Shown here piece by piece: positions 34,605-42,525 of a stretch of DNA of 64,000 nt (the stretch's first letter is position 1; each line of letters starts with the position of its first letter). The stretch comes from Neomesorhizobium albiziae (lineage in GTDB: Bacteria; Pseudomonadota; Alphaproteobacteria; Rhizobiales; Rhizobiaceae), in the NCBI RefSeq assembly GCF_900114255.1, contig NZ_FOSL01000002.1:1-64000 (forward strand), given 5' to 3'. The notes beneath the pieces were generated by a model. That model had not been told where the DNA came from, did not search any database, and saw only the letters and a program-made list of their open reading frames with translations. The position numbers were made by a program, and so were the translations under genes.

Positions 34605-34736
34605 CCCCCACTCCGCCTCGCTTTGCTCGGCACCTCTCCCCCGGTCGACGGGGGAGAGGAAGGTCGCCAACGTCTCCGCTTTTCCTCTCCCCCAGGCAGG
34701 GGGAGAGGTGTCGCGCATAGCGCGACGGAGTGGGGG
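34605..34736. repeat. Intra-operon inverted repeat (CCCCCACTCCG type)
   Basis: Outer arms CCCCCACTCCG and CGGAGTGGGGG enclose two inner hairpins, CCTCTCCCCC..GGGGGAGAGG and CCTCTCCCCCAGGCAGGGGG followed by AGAGG. A second copy with the same plan is at 60635-60770. Both sit inside ABC transporter operons. Confidence 0.85.
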
Positions 34737-34785
34737 TGCTTCCACCTCGTGCGCAACAGGTCGAAAGTCTCGGATCATCCCGAAT

Positions 34786-35748
34786 TCACAGCGCATCGAA
34801 AGCTCCCATGCGCCGCGCCATCCAGAGGTAGAAACCCATCACCACGATGGGCACAACGGTGAAGGCGGCGGCGAGCGGAATGTTGCCGGCGGTTCCCTGG
34901 TGCGCGTAGACGGCCTGGCCGATGAACAGCCGCGACGTGCCGATGATCTGCGGGATGATGTAGTCGCCCAGCGTCAGCGAGAAGGTGAAGATCGAGCCGG
35001 CGACGACACCGGGCAGCGCCAGCGGCAGCAAGACGTTGCGGAAGGTCTGGCCGGGTGAGGCGCCGAGGTCGGACGAGGCTTCGACGAGGTTGCCCGGCAC
35101 GCGCTCGAGTGCCGCCTGGATGGGCAGGATCATGAACGGCAGCCAGACATAGACGAAGACGATAAAGGTGCCGGTGAAGGAGACCGAGAGCGAGTTGCCG
35201 CCGACGACCGGCAGCGACAGCCAGGCATCGAGCAACCCGAGAAGATGCAGCTTGGCGAGCAGCCAGGTGAGGATGCCTTCCTTGGCGAGGATGAGCTTCC
35301 AGGCGTAGATCTTGACGAGGTAGCTAGACCACAAGGGCAGCATGACGCCGAGATAGAAGAGCACCTTCCATTTGCCCCTGGCGTAACGCGCCGCGAAATA
35401 GGCGATGGGGAAGGCGACGACGGCAGAGGCGACCGTGACGGCTGCCGCCATCGTCACGGTGCGCACGATGATGTCGACATTCGCGGCCTGCAGCAGTTCG
35501 CCATAGGTCTTCAGCGTGAAGCGGCAGTCGATGAGGCCGGAGTACTCGTCGATCGAGAAGAAGCTCTGCAGGAGAAGCGCAAACAGCGCACCGAGATAAA
35601 CAACGCCGAGCCACAGCAGCGGCGGCGTCAGCATCAGGAACAGAAGCAGTTTGGGATTGCGCCACAAGGTGTCGGACAGGCTGCCGAACAAGCCGCCGCG
35701 CGGCGGCAGGATGGCGGGAACTGCGGGATGGGTCGCGGTGAGGGTCAA
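34786..35748 (-). CDS. ydcU: Polyamine ABC transporter permease (PotB/YdcU-like)
   Basis: A 320-aa permease with about six membrane helices; the first is at about residues 33-58 (LLLFLMLTPPLLWLGVVYLG, 20 residues). The EAA loop is EASSDLGASPGQTFRNVLLPL (less its ends). The block YLVKIYAWKLILAKEGILTW is typical of PotB-type subunits. It follows the ATPase gene by 73 bp. With ydcV it would form the membrane channel of the putrescine/spermidine-type importer. Confidence 0.93.
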   Translation of the reverse strand: MTLTATHPAVPAILPPRGGLFGSLSDTLWRNPKLLLFLMLTPPLLWLGVVYLGALFALLLQSFFSIDEYSGLIDCRFTLKTYGELLQAANVDIIVRTVTMAAAVTVASAVVAFPIAYFAARYARGKWKVLFYLGVMLPLWSSYLVKIYAWKLILAKEGILTWLLAKLHLLGLLDAWLSLPVVGGNSLSVSFTGTFIVFVYVWLPFMILPIQAALERVPGNLVEASSDLGASPGQTFRNVLLPLALPGVVAGSIFTFSLTLGDYIIPQIIGTSRLFIGQAVYAHQGTAGNIPLAAAFTVVPIVVMGFYLWMARRMGAFDAL

Positions 35749-35821
35749 CGGGGCGCCCTCGCTATGCGCGAAGCTTGCGCTCTACGCGGGGCGAAGCCCT
35801 TGCAAAAGCTAGGCGCCACCA

Positions 35822-36820
35822 TCATCCTTCCCCGTCCATCAGATGCAGTTGGTCGCGGTTGAAGGTGAGGATGACCTCGTCGCCCTCGGCGGGCAGCATG
35901 GCGCCGGTGGGCACCGTGGCGTGGAGCCGCTGGCCGTCGGCGTCGAGCGCGACGCGGGTGGCGGCACCCACATAGTGCATGGCAAGCACCCGGGCGCGCA
36001 CGCCGTCGCCGCTGGCTGCGCGGTGGATGCGGATGCGTTCGGGGCGCAGGCTGCCCCAGCGCCGCTGCCCGGCGTAGCGCTGTACGAAATCCGGCGGCAG
36101 GACGTTGGACGAGCCGACGAAATCGGCGACGAAGCGCGACTGCGGCTTTTCGTAGATCTCTTCCGGCGTGCCGACCTGCATGATCTTGCCGTCGTTGAAG
36201 ACGGCGACGCGGTCGGCCATCGACAACGCCTCGCCCTGGTCGTGGGTGACGAAGACGAAGGTGATGCCGAGCCGGCGCTGCAGCGCTTTCAGTTCTTCCT
36301 GCATCTGTTCGCGCAGCTTCAGATCGAGTGCGCCCAGCGGCTCGTCGAGCAGCAGGACTTTCGGCTTGTTGACCAGCGCGCGGGCGAGCGCGACGCGCTG
36401 GCGCTGGCCGCCCGAAAGCTGGCCCGGGCGGCGCGCGCCGTATCCCGGCAGCGCGACAAGCTTCAGCGCGTCCTCGGCCGCCTGGCGCCGCTCGGCCTTG
36501 CCGACGCCCTTGACCATCAGGCCGTAAGCGACATTGTCGAGCACGTTGAGATGCGGAAACAGGGCATAGTCCTGGAACACGGTGTTGACGTTGCGCCGGT
36601 ACGGCGGCACGCCGTCTGCCTTTTCGCCGAAAATGCGTATCTCGCCGGCGGTCGGCTGCTCGAACCCCGCGATGAGGCGCAGGCAGGTGGTCTTGCCCGA
36701 ACCCGAAGGGCCGAGCATGGCGAAGAATTCGCCCGGCACGATGTCGAGATCAACCGCATCGACGGCGCGCACGCTGCCGAAATGGCGAGAGGTCTTTCTG
36801 AAGGAAACGGCGGAGGTCAT
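35822..36820 (-). CDS. ydcT: Polyamine ABC transporter ATP-binding protein (PotA/YdcT-like)
   Basis: A 332-aa ATPase. Walker A is LGPSGSGKTTCLR, the Q-loop follows in TVFQDYALFPHLNVLDN, the signature is [15 protein letters not shown], Walker B is VLLLDEPLGALD, and the switch His is in FVTHDQGEALSM. A TOBE domain occupies about residues 260-330. It lies third from the end of a five-gene operon and energises the YdcUV permeases. Confidence 0.94.
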   Translation of the reverse strand: MTSAVSFRKTSRHFGSVRAVDAVDLDIVPGEFFAMLGPSGSGKTTCLRLIAGFEQPTAGEIRIFGEKADGVPPYRRNVNTVFQDYALFPHLNVLDNVAYGLMVKGVGKAERRQAAEDALKLVALPGYGARRPGQLSGGQRQRVALARALVNKPKVLLLDEPLGALDLKLREQMQEELKALQRRLGITFVFVTHDQGEALSMADRVAVFNDGKIMQVGTPEEIYEKPQSRFVADFVGSSNVLPPDFVQRYAGQRRWGSLRPERIRIHRAASGDGVRARVLAMHYVGAATRVALDADGQRLHATVPTGAMLPAEGDEVILTFNRDQLHLMDGEG

Positions 36821-36867
36821 CGGTACTTTCTAGCGTTCGCGGCCCGCGCGAGCCGCATTGTTCGGCA

Positions 36868-36957
36868 CCCCTCATCCGTCCCGGCGCTTCGCGCCGGTCC
36901 ACCTTCTGCCCCTGTGTGAGAGGCGAGCGGTCAAAGCGAGGTCGGATGAGGGGTGAG
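36868..36957. repeat. Intergenic palindromic repeat
   Basis: ACCCCTCATCCGTCCCGGCG, CTTCGCGCC and then GGTCGGATGAGGGGTGAGG. It is an inverted pair of the CCCCTCA family between ydcS and ydcT. Confidence 0.6.
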
Positions 36958-36992
36958 GACGGAGCGTGGCGGGCCGCGCTCCGCCCGTCGGG

Positions 36993-38150
36993 TCACCGTC
37001 CCCCGATGACGCCTATGTAATCCGACACCCAGCGGTAGTACGGCACGCATTTGTCGCCCTGCGTGGCGCACTTCGAGGTCGGTGTCGTCCAGAACTTCAC
37101 CTTCTCGAAATCGTCCATGCCGTTGGTGGTGCAGCCTTCCTTGGTCTGCATGCCGCGGCCGTCGGTGCAGGCGGCCGGCACGGCGGGGTTGGCGCCGAAC
37201 CACACCGACAGATCGCTCTGCAGGTTGGAGGCGAGGCTGTGCTCCATCCACATGTAGGCACAGTTCGGGTTGGCGCTGTCGACATGCATCATGGTGGTGT
37301 CCGCCCAGCCCGTCACCCCTTCTTCCGGGATAACCGAAGCGATCGGCTGCTTGTCGCGCTGCAGGAGATTGACCTGGAACGGCCACGAGCCGGAAGCGAC
37401 GACGCCCTCATTCTTGAAATCGTCGATCTGGATCATCGCGTCGTGCCAGTAGCGGCCGACCAGAGTGCGCTGCGCGCGCAACAGGTCGAGCGCTGCCTTG
37501 TACTGGTCCTCGTTCAGCTCGTAGGGGTTCTTGATGCCGAGGTCTGGCTTGTGCGCCATCAGGTAGTTGGCGGCATCGGCGACGTGGATGGGTCCATCAT
37601 AGGCCTGGACGCGCCCCTTGTTGGATTTGCCGTCCGGCAGGTTCGTCTCCTCGAAGACGACGCTCCAGCTCTTCGGCGCTTCCTTGAAGACGTTGGTGTT
37701 GTACATCAGGACGTTCGGCCCCCACATGTAGGGCACCCCATAATGGACGCCGTCGACCGTGTGCCAGGGCGCGTCCTTCAGGCGATCGTCGATCGTCGAC
37801 CAGCTCTTGACGAGATCGATGTTGATCGGCTGCACCCGCTTACCGGCGATGAGGCGCAGCGACGCGTCACCGGACGCGGTGACGAGGTCGAAGCCGCCTT
37901 CGTTCATCAGCGCCACCATCTCGTCGGAGGTGTTGGCGGTCTTGACGTTGACCTTGCAGCCGCTGGCCTCTTCGAACTTGGTGATCCAGTCGAACTTCGG
38001 GTCCGTCTCGCCGCGTTCCAGATAGCCGGCCCAGGCGACGATGTTCACCTGCCCCTCGCCAGCGCCGATTTCTTTCACCTGGGCGATCGCCTGGCCGGAA
38101 AAGCTCAATGCAAGCGCCATGGCGGTAAAGGATTTCAGAAACGACTTCAT
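36993..38150 (-). CDS. ydcS: Polyamine ABC transporter periplasmic binding protein (YdcS-like)
   Basis: A 385-aa periplasmic substrate-binding protein. A signal peptide covers residues 1-23, ending at SGQAIAQ. The stretch VAWAGYLERGETDPKFDW then KFEEASGCKVNVKTANTSDE, and GGFDLVTASGDASLRLIAGK (20 residues) match E. coli YdcS closely, as does YMWGPNVLMYNTNVFK. It would bind putrescine or a related polyamine. As first gene after the LysR gene, it likely carries the operon promoter; a perfect 22-bp palindrome lies 146 bp upstream. Confidence 0.93.
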   Translation of the reverse strand: MKSFLKSFTAMALALSFSGQAIAQVKEIGAGEGQVNIVAWAGYLERGETDPKFDWITKFEEASGCKVNVKTANTSDEMVALMNEGGFDLVTASGDASLRLIAGKRVQPINIDLVKSWSTIDDRLKDAPWHTVDGVHYGVPYMWGPNVLMYNTNVFKEAPKSWSVVFEETNLPDGKSNKGRVQAYDGPIHVADAANYLMAHKPDLGIKNPYELNEDQYKAALDLLRAQRTLVGRYWHDAMIQIDDFKNEGVVASGSWPFQVNLLQRDKQPIASVIPEEGVTGWADTTMMHVDSANPNCAYMWMEHSLASNLQSDLSVWFGANPAVPAACTDGRGMQTKEGCTTNGMDDFEKVKFWTTPTSKCATQGDKCVPYYRWVSDYIGVIGGR

Positions 38151-38296
38151 TCCGACTCTCTCCCATTCAGAGGGGCCGCATTGATCAGCGACTTTGGTTC
38201 CCTTCCCGCAAGGTGATCCGAAAAAAGAGCATTCGCAAATTCATTTATCAGAAGGTCGGTATCGGTTTTTCCGATAGATATTTCGATCATTTGTAT

Positions 38297-38318
38297 GCAT
38301 ACGATCGCGATCGTATGC
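38297..38318. promoter_or_regulatory. Perfect 22-bp palindrome upstream of ydcS
   Basis: GCATACGATCG (38297-38307) is followed directly by its reverse complement CGATCGTATGC (38308-38318). It lies 9 bases past the LysR stop and 146 bases before ydcS. A gapless palindrome with no T-run suggests an operator, perhaps for a GntR- or TetR-type protein encoded elsewhere. Confidence 0.55.
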
Positions 38319-38327
38319 GCAAGCGGT

Positions 38328-39236
38328 TCAGCGCTGCCTGACCGTTCGTTGAGACTGGGCGATGCCGATGAAATCGCGCGCCGCCTGCGGCAGGCCGGAA
38401 CCGCGCCGCCACACCATGCCGACCTGCACCACCGGCAGGGAGCCGGAGACATCGCGCGATTCGATGCGGTCGCCTTCCAGCGACCAGGGGCGATAGACGA
38501 GGTCGGGCAGAAGCGCGATGCCGGCGCCGGTGGCGACAAGGCTGCGCACCGCCTCCACCGAGCGGGTGCGGAAGGCGACATGCGGCTTGGCGCCGATCGC
38601 CGAGAGCAGCTTGCCGGTATTCTCCTCGATCTCGTCGACGGTGAGCATGATCAGCGGCTGGCCGGCAAGGTCGCCGATGCCGATGATCTCGGCCGCCGCC
38701 AGCGGGTGGCCGAGCGGCAGCCACAGGCGGTAAGACGAGACTTCGAGGATTTCGGACTGCAGCGCCATGCGGTCGCGCAGGTTGGACGTGACCATGACGG
38801 CGACATCGAGCTTGCCGCCGACCAGAAGGTGCTCGAGGTAGTCGCCATTGTCCTCGATCGCGGAAATCTCCACGGCGGGATGGGCGCGGCGGTAACGGGC
38901 GAGAAGATCCGAGAGCACGTAACCCGCCACCATGGAGGTGACCCCGAGCTGCAGCCGGCCGGTCGTTGCCGGCTGTTCGCCGAAAAAGGTGCGCCGCGCA
39001 TCCGAAACGTCGGCGAGGATTTTCGTCGCGTGGCGCAGGAACTGGTGGCCCTTGTGAGTAATCGAGAGACCGCGCGGATGGCGCTCGAACAATTCGACGC
39101 CGAGATCGGTTTCGAGTTCCTTGATCGCCTCGGTGACGGAGGATTGCGAGATCGACAGGTTCTGGGCGGCGCGCGACACCGTGCCCTGCTCGGCCACGGC
39201 GACGAAATATTGCAGCTGCCTGATGGTGAACGCCAT
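38328..39236 (-). CDS. LysR-family transcriptional regulator
   Basis: A 302-aa LTTR. The helix-turn-helix spans residues 1-60 (LQYFVAVAEQGTVSRAAQNL then SISQSSVTEAIKELETDLG), followed by an effector domain from about 90. It is immediately upstream of ydcS on the same strand, so it may regulate polyamine uptake. The usual divergent layout of LTTRs is absent. ATG at 39236 (MAFTIRQL) is preferred over an ATG six codons earlier because the HTH starts there. Confidence 0.88.
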   Translation of the reverse strand: MAFTIRQLQYFVAVAEQGTVSRAAQNLSISQSSVTEAIKELETDLGVELFERHPRGLSITHKGHQFLRHATKILADVSDARRTFFGEQPATTGRLQLGVTSMVAGYVLSDLLARYRRAHPAVEISAIEDNGDYLEHLLVGGKLDVAVMVTSNLRDRMALQSEILEVSSYRLWLPLGHPLAAAEIIGIGDLAGQPLIMLTVDEIEENTGKLLSAIGAKPHVAFRTRSVEAVRSLVATGAGIALLPDLVYRPWSLEGDRIESRDVSGSLPVVQVGMVWRRGSGLPQAARDFIGIAQSQRTVRQR

Positions 39237-39308
39237 GGGCTGGACTAAACACACTCGACCGGAGGTTGGGAAGGGCGGGCCGACCCGATCTTGACGCGTC
39301 GCCTATTC

Positions 39309-39325
39309 GTAACTAATTAAGTTAC
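39309..39325. promoter_or_regulatory. Near-perfect palindrome abutting the Rrf2 start codon
   Basis: GTAACTAATTAAGTTAC is a 17-bp inverted repeat with one mismatched pair around a central T. It ends at the base before the ATG of the Rrf2-type gene. Binding there would block translation initiation or transcription, consistent with autorepression. Confidence 0.55.
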
Positions 39326-39775
39326 ATGAAACGCAACAGCCGGCTCTCTTCCGCCCTCCACATACTCACCCACATGGCCGAGGCGGACGCCCGCTCGCTT
39401 ACCTCGCAGCACCTCGCCTCCTTTATCCATACCAACCCGGTGGTCGTGCGCCGTACCATCGCGGGGCTGCGCGAGGCGGGCATCGTCTCCTCGACGCGCG
39501 GTCCTGGCGGAGGTTGGCAGCTGTCGCGGCCGCCGGAAGAAATCACGCTGGCCGAAGTGAGCGCCGCGCTCGGGGAATCGCTGCTGCCGTTCAGCACCGA
39601 GCCTGAGAGTCCGGGCTGCCTGGTCGAGGAAGCGGTGATCGCCATGCTCGAAGAATTCCGCAGCGAGGCCGAGAGGCTGCTTGCCGAAAAACTCGGACGC
39701 TACACGCTGGCCGACCTCGCCACCGATTACCGCAAACGTTTCGACAGGATTGGAGTTACCCGTCATGCAGTATGA
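39326..39775 (+). CDS. Rrf2-family transcriptional regulator
   Basis: A 149-aa Rrf2 protein with the winged helix SSALHILTHMAEADARSLTS and TNPVVVRRTIAGLREAGIVSSTRGPGGGWQL (less its ends), the usual DNA-reading helix and GPGGG wing. It has only one Cys (PGCLVEE), not the three-Cys set of IscR/NsrR-type cluster sensors, so it is probably a redox or small-molecule sensor. No clear ribosome site precedes the ATG, which abuts a palindrome. It overlaps the next gene by 11 bp, coupling them. Confidence 0.9.
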   Translation: MKRNSRLSSALHILTHMAEADARSLTSQHLASFIHTNPVVVRRTIAGLREAGIVSSTRGPGGGWQLSRPPEEITLAEVSAALGESLLPFSTEPESPGCLVEEAVIAMLEEFRSEAERLLAEKLGRYTLADLATDYRKRFDRIGVTRHAV

Positions 39776-40658
39776 CATCGCCGTCGTCGGCGGCAGCTTT
39801 GCCGGGCTTTCCGCTGCCCTTCAGGCGGTACGGGCGCGCCGCAAGGTGCTGGTCATCGACGGAGCACAGCCGCGCAACCGTTTTTCCGATCATTCGCACG
39901 GCTTCCTCGGCCAGGATGGCAGAACGCCGCGCGCGATCCTCGACGATGCGCGCGAGCAATTCCTTGCCTATCCCACCGCAACCCTCACCGAAGCGCTGGC
40001 AAGCGAAGCCAGGGCGACGGATGGCGGTTTCAAGATAACCTTGGAAGGCCGCGACGCCGTCACCGCAAGCCGGGTGGTTCTTGCCACAGGCATCAGCGAC
40101 ACGCTGCCGGATATTCCCGGCCTCAAGGAGCAATGGGGCAAGACCGTGCTGCACTGCCCCTACTGCCACGGCTACGAAACCGGCGGCGGCAGGCTCGGCG
40201 TTCTGGCGCGCAACGCGCTGTCTGTGCACCAGGCGCTGCTGGTCGCCGACTGGGGCGATGTCACGCTGTTCGGCAACGGCATCTTCGTGCCTGATGACGA
40301 GCAGATGGCGGCGTTGCGAAAGCGCGGCATCGGCTTCGAGCCGGCCGCCGTGGCGGGTGTCGAAGGCGGTCCCGCCGGACTTGCCGTCACCCTGGCCGGC
40401 GGCGCCGCACACGCGCTGAAGGCGATGTTCACCGCACCGAAGACGGCGATGACCAGCCCGCTTGCCGAGCAACTCGGCTGCAGTTTCGAGGACGGCATGC
40501 TCGGCCCCGTGGTCAAGGTGGACGAGCGCCAGCAGACCAGCATCAAGGGCGTCTACGCCGCCGGCGACATGGCGCGGGCCATGCACAGTGTCGCGCTGGC
40601 GGTGGCGGCCGGCGCCATGGCCGGCATCGGCGCGCATCAATCGCTCGTCTTCGGCTAG
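39765..40658 (+). CDS. Thioredoxin-reductase-like FAD/NAD(P) oxidoreductase
   Basis: A 297-aa two-dinucleotide-binding flavoprotein. FAD site: IAVVGGSFAGLSAALQAVRA (20 residues). Redox-active disulfide: LHCPYCHGYETGG (C-x2-C) near residue 127, as in TrxB. FAD C-terminal motif: GVYAAGDMARAMHSVALAVA (20 residues). The NADPH GxGxx(A/G) motif is weak, reading LGVLARNALSVHQA where TrxB has a Gly-rich loop. It starts inside the Rrf2 gene's end, so that regulator most likely controls it. The electron acceptor is unknown. Confidence 0.87.
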   Translation: MQYDIAVVGGSFAGLSAALQAVRARRKVLVIDGAQPRNRFSDHSHGFLGQDGRTPRAILDDAREQFLAYPTATLTEALASEARATDGGFKITLEGRDAVTASRVVLATGISDTLPDIPGLKEQWGKTVLHCPYCHGYETGGGRLGVLARNALSVHQALLVADWGDVTLFGNGIFVPDDEQMAALRKRGIGFEPAAVAGVEGGPAGLAVTLAGGAAHALKAMFTAPKTAMTSPLAEQLGCSFEDGMLGPVVKVDERQQTSIKGVYAAGDMARAMHSVALAVAAGAMAGIGAHQSLVFG

Positions 40659-40677
40659 ACCGGTTGTTGCCCGAGGG

Positions 40678-41445
40678 CTAAGCCACACCCGTAACGGTGA
40701 GCCGCACGCCGGCATCGGCCAGCGCGTTGGCGATATCGCGCGGCGGAGCGCTGTCGGTCACCAGCTCGCCGAAACCCGAAAAGCCGCAGACCTGCACCAG
40801 CCCCTGCCGGCCGAATTTCGTGTGGTCGGTGATGACCAGGGAGCGGGCGCCGCGCGCCAGCACCATCCTGGCGAATTCCGCCTCCTCGAGGTTGTAGTCC
40901 ATGATGCCGCCGATGAGATCGACGGCGCCGGCCGAGATGATGGCGTGGGCAACGCTGAACTTCGAGACGAAGTCGATCGCCGACACGCCAAACGCCGCCC
41001 CTGAATCGCTGCGCAGTTCGCCCCCCGCCATATAGACCCTGTTGCCGTTGACGGTGGCCAGCGTGCGGGCGATGTCGGAGGAATTGGTGATGACGGTGAG
41101 CCGGCGATGCCCCAGCAGTTCGCGCGCCAGGAAGCTGGTGGTGGCGCCAGCATCCATCATGACGGAATCGCCATCCTGGATGCTGGCTGCGACATGGCCG
41201 GCGATCGCCCGCTTGGCCTCGCTGTTCTCGCGCATGCGCTTTTCGAACGGCGCTTCGCCCGAATAGCTCGGCAGGCCGATGGCGCCGTGCATTTTCAGCA
41301 CCGAGCCGTCGCCCGTGAGCGGCTTCACGTCGCGCCGGATGGTTTCCAGCGAAACGCCCAGCCTGTCGGCCAGGCTGGCGATGGTTATGGTGCCTTCTTC
41401 CTGCACCAGCCGCAGGATGTCGCTATGGCGCTTCGAATGGTTCAT
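40678..41445 (-). CDS. DeoR-family repressor
   Basis: A 255-aa DeoR/GlpR-type regulator. The N-terminal helix-turn-helix is ITIASLADRLGVSLETIRRD (20 residues), residues 20-39. The sugar-phosphate-sensing DeoRC domain has MMDAGATTSFLARELLGHRRLTVITNS (less its ends) and the final GGIMDYNLEEAEFARMVL. It is divergent from the kinase-like gene at 41620. A 13-bp TTCGA-GTA-TCGAA palindrome stands between them and could be its operator. The effector is not readable. Confidence 0.9.
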   Translation of the reverse strand: MNHSKRHSDILRLVQEEGTITIASLADRLGVSLETIRRDVKPLTGDGSVLKMHGAIGLPSYSGEAPFEKRMRENSEAKRAIAGHVAASIQDGDSVMMDAGATTSFLARELLGHRRLTVITNSSDIARTLATVNGNRVYMAGGELRSDSGAAFGVSAIDFVSKFSVAHAIISAGAVDLIGGIMDYNLEEAEFARMVLARGARSLVITDHTKFGRQGLVQVCGFSGFGELVTDSAPPRDIANALADAGVRLTVTGVA

Positions 41446-41508
41446 GACACTACTGTGTCAGCCTCTTGGCCTGGACTCAACATTTCCGGGCCGTCCGGTA
41501 TCAAATTT

Positions 41509-41521
41509 TTCGAGTATCGAA
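41509..41521. promoter_or_regulatory. TTCGA-GTA-TCGAA palindrome, candidate DeoR operator
   Basis: Perfect 5-bp arms around a 3-bp centre in the divergent promoter space. GlpR-type operators of this family have TTCG..CGAA half-sites of similar spacing, so control of both directions by the adjacent DeoR protein is plausible. Confidence 0.4.
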
Positions 41522-41619
41522 CAAAAAACCGTCACCAACCGGTCAAAAAGGCACAAGAAGCCACAAGTGGGCATTGACAGCATGTTGGCGCGAGGGTCTT
41601 CTTCGACTGCTTGGGGGGA

Positions 41620-42525
41620 ATGCCGGCTAAGTGCATGACAAAGGCTGAGGACCGCATTCGGGCGCTGCCTTGCTGGAACGGCAGCATCGCGATCGAACCG
41701 CTGAAGGGCGGGCTATCGAACGAGAGCTGGGTCGTCAGCGATACCGCCGGCAAGCATGTCGTGCGCTTCGGCAGCGACTTCCCGTTTCACCACGTCTTCC
41801 GCGCGCGCGAGATCATGGTGGCGAAGGCCGCCCACGCCGCGGGTTTCGCGCCGGAAGTGCGCTACGCGCAACCCGGCGTGATGGTGACGCAGTTTCTCGG
41901 CGCCAAGACCTACGCCGCGGATGATGTGCGCCAGAACCGGTCGCGCATCGCCGAACTTGCGCGCAACTTCCACCAGACCATGCCGATGCATGTTTCGGGC
42001 GCCGGCTTCATGTTCTGGGTCTTCCATGTGATCCGCGACTATGCGCGCACGCTGGAGGACGGCGGCAGCCGCATGAAGGGCGAACTGCCGCGCTATCTCG
42101 CGCTCGCCGACGAGCTGGAGCGCGTGCAGATGCCGCTGCCGGTGATCTTTGGCCACAACGATCTCCTGCCGGCGAATTTTCTCGACGACGGCGACAGGCT
42201 CTGGCTGATCGATTTCGAATATGCCGGCTTCAACACGGCGATGTTCGACCTCGCCGGCATCGCCTCCAATGCCGGCATGACGGCTGCCGAATCCGGCGAA
42301 TTGCTCACCGCCTACTTCGGTCGCGAGCCGGACCGGCAAACCCAACGCTCGCATCTCGCCATGCAATGCGCCTCGCTGTTGCGCGAGACGATGTGGAGCC
42401 TGGTTTCGGAACTGCACCTGACGGCGCCCGGAGCCGACTACGTCGCCTACACCAGGGAAAACCTGTCGCGGCTTGAAGCAGCACTCGACAGCTACCGAAC
42501 GCAATACGGAACCGACCACCCATGA
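41620..42525 (+). CDS. Choline-kinase/aminoglycoside-phosphotransferase-like protein
   Basis: About 301 aa, APH/ChoK fold. The N-lobe opens with IEPLKGGLSNESWVV. The catalytic loop is VIFGHNDLLPANFL (H-N-D-x4-N), and the metal site is LWLIDFEYAGFNTAMFDLA. The motif pattern is that of choline/ethanolamine kinases and not of antibiotic-resistance enzymes. It overlaps the GcvT-type dehydrogenase by 4 bp, so the two act together, suggesting a choline- or methylated-amine-related substrate. The start is uncertain: TTG 41611, ATG 41620 or ATG 41635; GGGGGG lies at 41613. Confidence 0.85.
   Translation: MPAKCMTKAEDRIRALPCWNGSIAIEPLKGGLSNESWVVSDTAGKHVVRFGSDFPFHHVFRAREIMVAKAAHAAGFAPEVRYAQPGVMVTQFLGAKTYAADDVRQNRSRIAELARNFHQTMPMHVSGAGFMFWVFHVIRDYARTLEDGGSRMKGELPRYLALADELERVQMPLPVIFGHNDLLPANFLDDGDRLWLIDFEYAGFNTAMFDLAGIASNAGMTAAESGELLTAYFGREPDRQTQRSHLAMQCASLLRETMWSLVSELHLTAPGADYVAYTRENLSRLEAALDSYRTQYGTDHP

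Noticed and set aside
41446-41619. Riboswitch or small RNA in the DeoR/kinase space
   Set aside because: No conserved fold recognised. The short dyad explains the visible structure better.
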